Source: an uncultured Roseburia sp.
Lineage (GTDB): Bacteria; Bacillota; Clostridia; Lachnospirales; Lachnospiraceae
Assembly: GCA_900539115.1 (NCBI GenBank)
Contig: UQAQ01000010.1
Span: forward strand, 21,000 to 84,999
Direction: 5' to 3'
Length of the DNA: 64,000 nucleotides
The position numbers were made by a program, and so were the translations under genes. The notes under the pieces are model-generated. The model made no database searches. It had not been told where the DNA came from and saw only the letters and a program-made list of their open reading frames with translations. Below, piece after piece: positions 1-6,211 of this stretch (within the stretch, counting starts at the first letter, position 1; every line of letters begins with the position of its first letter).

Positions 1-74
1 GCCGCAAAAATGTCTTGTATTATTTTTGATTATTGTATATACTACAAATATTAAAACGGACAAGGGGGGATTTT

Positions 75-1055
75 ATGCCATTTCAGATTGTAAGAAATGA
101 TATTACTAAAATGAAAGTAGATGCTGTGATCAATACGGCAAATCCGAATGCCATGTATGGAAGAGGAACCGATCAGGCCATTTATGAGGCGGCTGGACGG
201 GATAAACTGTTGGCAGCCAGACAAAAGATCGGGACGCTGCAAGTGGGCGAAGCGGTGGTTACACCGGGATTTCGTCTCCCGGCAAAATATATCATACATA
301 ATGCAGGCCCGGTTTGGGAAGGGGGAGACCGGGGAGAGGAAGAAAAACTTGAATTATGTTATGAAAATTGTCTGCGGCTTGCGGAAAAAAAGAAGTTTAA
401 AAGCATCGCATTTCCGCTTATATCGACGGGGACTTATGGATTTCCTAAAAAGATCGGGCTGCAGACGGCGATTAAAGTACTGAGCCGATTTTTACTTGAC
501 AGCGATATGATGATATATCTGGTAGTATTTGACGACGAATCGGTTCAGCTGTCGGAAATGATCTTTCCGGATATTCCGGATTTTATTCAGCAAGATAGGG
601 ACTGTTCACATATACCAATAGAGTATCCGGCGCAGGCACTTTTCCGTTCGGAGTCTCTGCCAATGGTGTGTGAAGAAACGGCATATCGGACACTGGACGA
701 TATTGTCGAGAATCGCGGGAAAAATCTTCCTGAAACATTGATGCAGTTTCTGATCGAAAAGGATTTGAAGAATGCGGATGTATACCACAATGCTAATATC
801 AGCCGCAAAGTATTTTCAAAAATTATTACGAATGAAAAATATCATCCGAAGAAAAAAACGGTGCTGGCTCTTGCTATCGGAATGCGTTTGAATCTGGATG
901 AGACAAAAGACCTTCTTTCACGCGCAGGATATGCGCTTTCGCCGGGAAATAAATTTGATCTTATTGTAAAATATTGTATAGAAATAGGCGAGTACAATAT
1001 TGTTAAGATTAATATTTTGCTATATGAATATGGGGAAGAGACGTTGGGCGATTAA
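75..1055 (+). CDS. Macro-domain protein with C-terminal HTH-like domain
   Basis: Residues 1-170 form a macro (ADP-ribose-binding) domain: NTANP at 20-24, GRGTD at 29-33, HNAGP at 75-79 and the phosphate loop ISTGTYGFP at 116-124. Residues about 210-326 are helical and resemble the XRE-like helix-turn-helix tail (LDETKDLLSRAG) that often follows this macro type in Firmicutes. Family members bind or hydrolyse ADP-ribose adducts; the substrate here is unknown. The glycine loop reads GRG rather than GGG, so hydrolase activity is not assured. ATG 75 is chosen over an in-frame TTG at 33 because it follows a G-rich ribosome binding site (64-70) and begins the domain directly. A vWA gene lies 106 bp downstream on the same strand, suggesting a functional pair. 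Confidence 0.85.
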   Translation: MPFQIVRNDITKMKVDAVINTANPNAMYGRGTDQAIYEAAGRDKLLAARQKIGTLQVGEAVVTPGFRLPAKYIIHNAGPVWEGGDRGEEEKLELCYENCLRLAEKKKFKSIAFPLISTGTYGFPKKIGLQTAIKVLSRFLLDSDMMIYLVVFDDESVQLSEMIFPDIPDFIQQDRDCSHIPIEYPAQALFRSESLPMVCEETAYRTLDDIVENRGKNLPETLMQFLIEKDLKNADVYHNANISRKVFSKIITNEKYHPKKKTVLALAIGMRLNLDETKDLLSRAGYALSPGNKFDLIVKYCIEIGEYNIVKINILLYEYGEETLGD

Positions 1056-1057
1056 AA

Positions 1058-1076
1058 TGTCTCTTTCAAAGAGACA
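1058..1076. repeat. Perfect 19-bp palindrome between macro and vWA genes
   Basis: TGTCTCTTT-C-AAAGAGACA is a perfect inverted repeat with 9-bp arms just after the macro stop codon. There is no clean T-tract on the plus strand, so it is not a typical terminator. It could be an operator for the vWA gene or an RNA-processing hairpin. Confidence 0.55.
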
Positions 1077-1161
1077 AAATGTTACCTCCATTTTGCTATG
1101 ATGGTTTCAGAAACAAGAACACAGTTTTTGAAATAACATATACGAAATGGAGGATTTTATT

Positions 1162-1824
1162 ATGGAGAATTTAACAGAAATGGTATTTATTTTGGATCGA
1201 AGCGGTTCGATGGCAGGACTTGAGAAGGATACGATCGGAGGCTTTAATTCGCTGCTGGAAAAACAGAAAAAAGAAAAGGGGAAAGCTTTGGTCACTACCA
1301 TGCTCTTTGATGATGATTTTACGCTGGTTCACGACCGCCAGCCGATTCATCGTGTAGCGCCACTTACCGAGGAGCAGTATTTTGTGCGCGGCTGTACGGC
1401 GCTTTTGGATGCAATCGGTCTGACTATTTCCCACATTAAAAAGGCCAGAAAGGAAATGCCGAAGGAGGAACGTCCGGATCGGACGATTGTTGTTATAACC
1501 ACGGATGGAATGGAAAATTCGAGCCGGCACTATAACTATGCCAAAATCAAACATAAAATTGAAAAATGCAAGAAAAAGAACTGGGAATTCTTGTTCCTGG
1601 GTGCCAATATGGATGCCATCGGAGAGGCAGCCAAGTTTGGAATCGACGCGGATCGGGCGGTAAGATATGAGTGCGATGGTGAAGGCACAAGAAAGAACTA
1701 CGATGTGCTGGGAGAAACGATAACAAGAGCGCGCGGAGCAGAACTTCCCTGTATGATGGCACAGGCAATCGGAACAGGCTGGTCGGAGGAGATCGAGCAG
1801 GATTACAAAAAAAGACATAAATAG
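1162..1824 (+). CDS. von Willebrand factor A (TerY-like) protein
   Basis: A soluble 220-residue protein that is essentially one vWA domain. The metal-ion-dependent adhesion site is intact: DRSGS (D12, S14, S16), T79 in RGCTA and D115 in TTDGMENS. Proteins of this type usually act as metal-dependent protein-binding modules; the TerY-like group is found beside stress and conflict modules, often with macro-domain proteins, as here. ATG 1162 is preferred to ATG 1147 because GGAGG (1149-1153) sits directly in front of it. There is no signal peptide, so the protein is cytoplasmic. The partner is unknown; the upstream macro protein and downstream small protein are the obvious candidates. Tellurite resistance should not be inferred, since no other ter gene is present. 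Confidence 0.88.
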   Translation: MENLTEMVFILDRSGSMAGLEKDTIGGFNSLLEKQKKEKGKALVTTMLFDDDFTLVHDRQPIHRVAPLTEEQYFVRGCTALLDAIGLTISHIKKARKEMPKEERPDRTIVVITTDGMENSSRHYNYAKIKHKIEKCKKKNWEFLFLGANMDAIGEAAKFGIDADRAVRYECDGEGTRKNYDVLGETITRARGAELPCMMAQAIGTGWSEEIEQDYKKRHK

Positions 1825-1834
1825 AAAAATGCAT

Positions 1835-1863
1835 TTGCAAATAAGCGTGAAAATCGCTATACT
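1835..1863 (+). promoter_or_regulatory. Sigma-A-type promoter for the small protein gene
   Basis: TTGCAA (1835-1840) and TATACT (1858-1863) are separated by 17 bp. The start codon of the 51-residue gene is 28 bp downstream. Confidence 0.6.
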
Positions 1864-1890
1864 AAACGTATAGGAAGGCGGTGGAAAGGA

Positions 1891-2046
1891 ATGGACGAAA
1901 TGACAGAAAAGGAAATGAAATCGATAAAGATGTCAACTTTATATGAATTGCGTCTGCTTTTTACACAAGGAGAAAAGACAAATTATACGAAAGAGGAAAT
2001 TGTAGAATTGCTTGATAAAATAGCAAGTGCAAAAGAACAAGAATAG
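1891..2046 (+). CDS. Small acidic protein, 51 residues, unknown
   Basis: A short reading frame starts at ATG 1891 behind a good ribosome binding site (GGTGGAAAGGA) and its own sigma-A-type promoter, and ends at TAG 2044-2046. The protein is highly charged (MDEMTEKEMKSIKMS start, KEEIVELLDKIASAK near the end) and should form two helices, compatible with a small regulatory or adaptor protein. I recognise no family. It lies directly after the macro and vWA genes, so it may belong to that module, but its promoter would allow separate expression. Codon use looks like that of its neighbours. Confidence 0.6.
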   Translation: MDEMTEKEMKSIKMSTLYELRLLFTQGEKTNYTKEEIVELLDKIASAKEQE

Positions 2047-2070
2047 AAAGACAAACATAACATAAAAGGC

Positions 2071-2099
2071 TTGAATTTTCATCCAAACTATAGTACAAT
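2071..2099 (+). promoter_or_regulatory. Promoter of a short leader or sRNA transcript
   Basis: TTGAAT (2071-2076) and TACAAT (2094-2099) with 17-bp spacing. The expected start near 2106 would give an RNA of about 85 nt ending at the terminator at 2151-2191. Confidence 0.5.
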
Positions 2100-2150
2100 A
2101 GTCTCCTAAAACTTATGTGAATTTTTCTAAACAAACATGTTTACTTTTCG

Positions 2151-2191
2151 TCACATCATCAGGAGTCTATCCGGATGGTGTGATTTTTTTT
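2151..2191 (+). terminator. Strong intrinsic terminator or attenuator ahead of the MATE gene
   Basis: TCACATCATC (2151-2160) pairs with GATGGTGTGA (2174-2183) over ten base pairs, followed by eight T residues. It lies more than 250 bp before the MATE start codon and about 45 nt after a promoter start, the layout of an attenuator or a stand-alone small RNA. Confidence 0.75.
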
Positions 2192-2192
2192 C

Positions 2193-2412
2193 GTGAAACA
2201 ACGAGACGCGCAATCGGTAAAATTTCGAGATGTCGTGCTTGCACGAAACATCACAAAAATTTTATCGATTATGTGACGACTGTCACGACGATGAGCGCCA
2301 AAGGCGCGAAGAGTGCGTGTCTCGTTGCTTTGAACGGAAGAATGTGACGACTGTCACGATGATGAGCGCCGAAGGCGCGAAGAATGCGTGGCGATGCCTC
2401 GTTGTTTCACAA
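2193..2412. repeat. Structured intergenic repeat element
   Basis: The element is bounded by an exact 13-bp inverted repeat: GTGAAACAACGAG (2193-2205) and its complement (2398-2410). Inside, 2212-2270 folds as a long hairpin (AATCGGTAAAATTT with AAATTTTATCGATT, then GATGT/ACATC and CGTGC/GCACG around a TT loop). Two 49-bp direct repeats (2271-2319 and 2342-2390, 46 of 49 identical) each contain the mini-palindromes GTGAC-gact-GTCAC and GCGCC/GGCGC. This looks like a REP-like or MITE-like element. It sits between an attenuator-like terminator and the MATE gene and may affect its expression. Confidence 0.75.
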
Positions 2413-2449
2413 CATTCACACAAAGGAAGGAATCAGGAGGATTTGTACG

Positions 2450-3775
2450 ATGGAACAAACATTTATGAAAGAGAAGAAAATTCTGCCACTGGTATTGTCG
2501 ATGTCACTGCCGATGATGTTGTCAATGTTAGTCAATTCCCTATATAATATTGTCGACAGCTATTTTGTTGCGCAGATCAGTGAACAGGCGATGACGGCAT
2601 TATCGCTTGTATATCCGCTTCAGTTATTGGAGACGGCGATCGCCGTAGGATTTGGTATTGGCATCAATGCGGCAGCTGCATTTTACTTGGGAGCCGGTGA
2701 ACGAAAAAATGCCAATGATGTGGTGACTTCCGGAACACTGCTCAGCATCGTGCACGGAATCGTGCTTACCTTGTTTAGTATCGGCTTTGCCCGTTATTTT
2801 GTAGGGATGTTTACGGACCAGCAGCCGATATTGGAAGATGCTGTAAAATATGCATGGATCGTCTTTGCTTTTACCATTCCGAATGTAGTAGCGATTACAT
2901 TTGAAAAGATTTTTCAGGCAGAGGGAAGAATGAAAGTCTCTATGATCAGTATGCTTTGCGGATGCGTTGTCAATATTATTCTGGATCCGATGCTGATCTT
3001 TGGAATTGGGTTTTTCCCGAAAATGGGCATTGCGGGAGCGGCATTGGCAACCGGGATCGGACAGGTGATACCTCTTGTAGTATATATTATTATATTTGTA
3101 AAGAGACCGATGGCATTCCGCATGATCTGGCATAAAAACCTGATACAGAAACGGTTGTGCCGGCAGATGTACGGAGTGGGGATTCCGGCGACATTAAATC
3201 TTGCTTTGCCCTCTTTTATGATCACGGCATTGAATGGAATCCTTGCCGTTTACTCGGAAACGTATGTGCTGGTGCTTGGAATTTATTATAAATTGCAGAC
3301 GTTCATTTATCTGTCTGCCAATGGAATCGTTCAGGGGATCCGCCCGATCATTAGTTATAATTATGGAGCAGGGGAATCCCAAAGAGTGAAGCGCATTTTC
3401 CGTACCGCACTTGTTATGATCGCTGTGATTATGGCAGCCGGAATGGGCATTTGCCTTGTATTTTCCGAAAATCTGATGGGACTGTTTACAGAAAGTGTAC
3501 AGACAATTGCCGAGGGCGGTGCGGCGATTCGTATCATTTGTATGGGATTTGTCATTTCTTCTCTTTCCGTTACGGTAAGTGGAATGCTGGAAGCACTGGG
3601 AAAAGGCGGACAATCTCTTGTGATTTCACTGATTCGTTATATTATCGGTATTATTCCGGCGGCGTATCTGCTGGGAATCCTGCTGGGCGGTTCAGCTGTC
3701 TGGAACTGTTTTTGGATTGCAGAAACGGCCGCAAGTATAGTGGCATTTGTTTTGTATAAAAGATTGAAATATTAG
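2450..3775 (+). CDS. MATE-family multidrug/sodium antiporter
   Basis: A 441-residue integral membrane protein with about 12 hydrophobic helices and the MATE start MEQTFMKEKKILPLVLSMSL followed by SLYNIVDSYFVAQ, typical of NorM/DinF-type exporters in Clostridia. These export cationic drugs or metabolites in exchange for Na+ or H+. The second half repeats the pattern (GIPATLNLALPSF, IRPIISYNYGAG). ATG 2450 follows AGGAGG (2435-2440); an earlier in-frame codon at 2384 falls in the repeat element and lacks a ribosome binding site. The long structured leader suggests conditional expression. The YjbR-MGMT gene follows after 11 bp and is probably co-transcribed. The substrate cannot be read from the sequence. 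Confidence 0.9.
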   Translation: MEQTFMKEKKILPLVLSMSLPMMLSMLVNSLYNIVDSYFVAQISEQAMTALSLVYPLQLLETAIAVGFGIGINAAAAFYLGAGERKNANDVVTSGTLLSIVHGIVLTLFSIGFARYFVGMFTDQQPILEDAVKYAWIVFAFTIPNVVAITFEKIFQAEGRMKVSMISMLCGCVVNIILDPMLIFGIGFFPKMGIAGAALATGIGQVIPLVVYIIIFVKRPMAFRMIWHKNLIQKRLCRQMYGVGIPATLNLALPSFMITALNGILAVYSETYVLVLGIYYKLQTFIYLSANGIVQGIRPIISYNYGAGESQRVKRIFRTALVMIAVIMAAGMGICLVFSENLMGLFTESVQTIAEGGAAIRIICMGFVISSLSVTVSGMLEALGKGGQSLVISLIRYIIGIIPAAYLLGILLGGSAVWNCFWIAETAASIVAFVLYKRLKY

Positions 3776-3786
3776 GAGAATAGCAT

Positions 3787-4419
3787 ATGAAAACAAGAGA
3801 GGAAGCATTGAATTACGCCCTGTCTTTTGCGGAGACTTATCAGGATGCTCCATTTCGGGATCAGAACTGGCAGTTAATACGTGTAAAAAAGTCAAAAAAA
3901 GCGTTTTTGTGGACATACGAAAAAGAGGGAAATATCTGGCTCAATGTGAAGGCGAATCCGGAAACGAGAGATTTTTGGCGGGCAGCTTATGACGCCGTCA
4001 TACCGGGCTGGCATCAAAACAAAGAACATTGGAATACGGTCATTTTGGATGGAACGATACCGGAAAAAGATGTGAAGCAGATGATCGCAGAAAGTTATGA
4101 CCTTGTTACCGATAGTCCGACAAAACGGATTTACGAGGCAGTAAAAAAGATTCCGAAAGGGCATGTGGCAACTTATGGACAAGTTGCGAGGATGGCAGGA
4201 AATCCGAAGATGGCACGTGCGGTCGGAAATGCTCTCCACAAAAATCCGGATCCCGAGCACATTCCCTGCTTCCGGGTGGTCAATGGGAAAGGTGAACTTG
4301 CCGGAGAATTTGCTTTTGGAGGCGAAGGCGGGCAGAGCAGATTATTGGAGGAAGACGGAATACCTGTCGAAAACGGACGGGTAGACCTGGAAAAATATGG
4401 AATTGTTTTGAAAGAGTAG
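3787..4419 (+). CDS. YjbR-like domain fused to MGMT-like alkyltransferase
   Basis: Residues 1-95 match the MmcQ/YjbR fold (FRDQNWQLIRVKKSKKAFLW, LNVKANPE). Residues about 108-208 match the C-terminal domain of O6-alkylguanine-DNA alkyltransferases: the HTH segment KGHVATYGQVAR with Y130, and the acceptor region IPCFRVVN with C161. The family active site is normally PCHRV; here Phe 162 replaces the histidine of the Cys-His-Glu relay. The cysteine remains, unlike alkyltransferase-like proteins where Trp replaces it. It may be a weak repair enzyme or a damage-recognition protein. It lies 11 bp after the MATE gene behind TAGGAGAATAGC. The convergent lipoprotein gene ends 27 bp away. Confidence 0.85.
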   Translation: MKTREEALNYALSFAETYQDAPFRDQNWQLIRVKKSKKAFLWTYEKEGNIWLNVKANPETRDFWRAAYDAVIPGWHQNKEHWNTVILDGTIPEKDVKQMIAESYDLVTDSPTKRIYEAVKKIPKGHVATYGQVARMAGNPKMARAVGNALHKNPDPEHIPCFRVVNGKGELAGEFAFGGEGGQSRLLEEDGIPVENGRVDLEKYGIVLKE

Positions 4420-4446
4420 TTTTTTGAAACCGGAAGAATGATAAAC

Positions 4447-5664
4447 CTAGCAGCCGGTTTCGTATTCGCAGTAAGTCTCGTATGTCCTTCCGTATTGTTT
4501 TTGACCATTTACATAGCGGAAGGGACGGATGGAGATGGAGCCATAATAATCCGCATCTTCATCAGCTGCATTCTTAGAAGGTATGTGGAGTTTACCATGG
4601 GTTTTTCCGTTTTCCACATTTTGGGTGATCCCTTCGGTTTTTATTTCATAGCCATCAGCACCTTTTACATGAGCCCATTCAACATCAAAGCGATATTCCG
4701 GATTTTTTTTCGAACCGGAAGGGGTGACGTCTGCATAACAGAGGGTAAAACTTTCGGAAAAATCATTGGGAAATTCCAGCGTGGTATTGTCATCAAAATC
4801 CTCGGAAAAAAGTTCGTCAAATCCATTTTTCAGCATCTTGTCGGTCTTTCCCTGAAAGACCAGTGTGTCGATGGTGTCACAGAGAGAACATTCTTCTATT
4901 TTCCGGATGCCTTTTCCCAAAATCATGGTTTTGACGCGGCGTCCCGAAAAGGCAAAAGATTTGACGACTTTTACCGAATCCGGAATGACAATACGATTTA
5001 GTTTTGTTTTACCTTCGTTTTTTGAAAAAGCATTTTCTGCAATTTTTTTTACAGAATTTGGGATAATGATATCTTTCGATTTTCCGTAATAATATAATAA
5101 AGTTCCTTTATAGATTAAAAATCCGTTTTTGGGCTTAAAATCCGGAAGATAATCTTTAAAAAAGTCTCCAAGTTCGTCGTCTAAAAGGGAGTAATATTTG
5201 CGCTTGCCGTGATCAAACCATACGATGTCATCCGGTGACGCAAAATCCAGCAGGTTGGCAATGTTCTCGACATTCAGATCGCTGGTTCGGAGAAGGATGA
5301 GATCTACCGCATTGGAGTCGGCTTCCTCCGGACTTTGTTTCGGGGTAACCGGGAGGATTTTTTTGACATTTTCATTTACGACCAGACAATCGCCGTCTGA
5401 ACTTTTTTTTAGAAAATCATCTCCTGCAAGGGTATCTCCTTTTGCCGGATCAATGCTGTCATACTCGTACAGATCAATAGTATCCATGTCCGAGGGATCC
5501 TGTGTCGGCTCGGCTGGAGCTCTTGTCGCCGAAGGGGAGGCAGGAGCCGGTGTGGCGGTAGATGCCGGCACTTGAGACTGCGTAGTTTGAGCGGGCTGCC
5601 CACAGGAAGTAAGGCCAAGACACAGTGTAAGAATGATGGCAGTAAAAGTTCGTTTCTGATTCAT
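4447..5664 (-). CDS. Lipoprotein with BspA-like leucine-rich repeats
   Basis: A 405-residue exported protein. The signal sequence ends in a lipobox, LTSC with Cys 21, so it should be lipid-anchored to the outer face of the membrane. A Pro/Ala/Thr-rich spacer (about 23-60) follows. Residues 200-300 carry LRR_5/BspA-type units (IIIPNSVKKIAENAFSK, RIVIPDSVKVVKSFAFSG), and the C-terminus (about 325-405) is Fn3-like (FDVEWAHVKGADGYEIK). Such proteins usually bind surface ligands; no enzymatic motif is visible. ATG 5662-5664 is chosen because a GGAGGATAC ribosome binding site precedes it. A consensus promoter (TTGACA, 17 bp, TATGCT) lies upstream, divergent to the cstA leader. Confidence 0.85.
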   Translation of the reverse strand: MNQKRTFTAIILTLCLGLTSCGQPAQTTQSQVPASTATPAPASPSATRAPAEPTQDPSDMDTIDLYEYDSIDPAKGDTLAGDDFLKKSSDGDCLVVNENVKKILPVTPKQSPEEADSNAVDLILLRTSDLNVENIANLLDFASPDDIVWFDHGKRKYYSLLDDELGDFFKDYLPDFKPKNGFLIYKGTLLYYYGKSKDIIIPNSVKKIAENAFSKNEGKTKLNRIVIPDSVKVVKSFAFSGRRVKTMILGKGIRKIEECSLCDTIDTLVFQGKTDKMLKNGFDELFSEDFDDNTTLEFPNDFSESFTLCYADVTPSGSKKNPEYRFDVEWAHVKGADGYEIKTEGITQNVENGKTHGKLHIPSKNAADEDADYYGSISIRPFRYVNGQKQYGRTYETYCEYETGC

Positions 5665-5695
5665 AAAGTATCCTCCGCGTTTTTTTCTTGATTTT

Positions 5696-5724
5696 AGCAT
5701 AACAACTATGGAAGATTCTGTCAA
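5696..5724 (-). promoter_or_regulatory. Leftward promoter of the lipoprotein gene
   Basis: Read on the minus strand, TTGACA (5724-5719) and TATGCT (5701-5696) have 17-bp spacing. The start codon is about 30 bp further on. Confidence 0.65.
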
Positions 5725-5748
5725 TAGATAAAAAAATAAAATTTTCTC

Positions 5749-5777
5749 TTGACAAATAAAAAAATTGGGTCTAAGAT
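5749..5777 (+). promoter_or_regulatory. Promoter of the cstA T-box leader
   Basis: TTGACA (5749-5754) and TAAGAT (5772-5777) with 17-bp spacing, directly in front of the T-box leader and divergent from the lipoprotein promoter. Confidence 0.7.
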
Positions 5778-5781
5778 ATAG

Positions 5782-6135
5782 TCAATTCATCGGATAAATG
5801 CTTTGAACAGGATATGACTTCTCGTATCACCGCTTACAGAAAGCTGTTATTTGTGAGAAACAGTAACAAGGAACGGGAAAGCCCTCACCTGCGAGCTGCT
5901 CAGGGGAAAGGTATTGTAATATCGTACCAAGTAGTCCGAGCCGGTACTTTACCGTTATAGAAAGGCGCCTTCTGGACAGTATACAGAATTATACCAGGTG
6001 GCGAGTGAGAGGTCGACAGCAGCATGCCGGCAAGCAGAGTGGTAACGCGGAAGTGATATGGATACATTTTTAGCCTTCGTCTTTGCAGGATAAATCTTAT
6101 GAGGTTTATCGTGCAAAGAAGGAGGCTTTTTCTTT
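5782..6135 (+). ncRNA. T-box riboswitch, probable leucine specifier, controlling cstA
   Basis: All T-box landmarks are present in order. Stem I has the distal AG-bulge/loop pattern (ACAGAAAGCTGTTATTTG, from 5836). Pairing of TTCTCGT (5819-5825) with ACGGGAA (5873-5879) and of CAGG with CCTG closes a specifier loop holding CTC (5884-5886) followed by A. AAGTAG (5929-5934) precedes stem III (CCGGTACTTTACCG). The T-box sequence AGAGTGGTAACGCGG is at 6036-6050. A strong terminator at 6072-6135 follows (AGCCTTC-GTCTTTGCA against TGCAAAGA-AGGAGGCTTTTT). CAGAG and GAAG flanking the T-box bulge can instead pair with CTTCGTCTTTG to form the antiterminator. CTC would read leucine tRNA; this assignment is inferred from loop spacing after GAA. 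Confidence 0.88.
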
Positions 6136-6173
6136 TGCATAGCATGGCACCGATGAAAATATATTTAGAAAGA

Positions 6174-6196
6174 GGAGCGCTTTTGCACGACGCTCC
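6174..6196 (+). other. Small hairpin just before the cstA ribosome binding site
   Basis: GGAGCG (6174-6179) pairs with CGCTCC (6191-6196). The GGAGG of cstA starts six bases later at 6202. The hairpin may keep the site accessible or stabilise the mRNA end after readthrough of the T-box terminator. Confidence 0.4.
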
Positions 6197-6211
6197 GGAT
6201 TGGAGGATATT

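Noticed and set aside
1162..1824. Tellurite resistance operon
   Set aside because: Only a vWA protein resembling TerY is present; no terC, terD-type or terB gene is found.
2137..2196. Leader peptide across the attenuator ahead of the MATE gene
   Set aside because: A 19-codon frame exists, but no ribosome binding site precedes it. I kept only the terminator and promoter.
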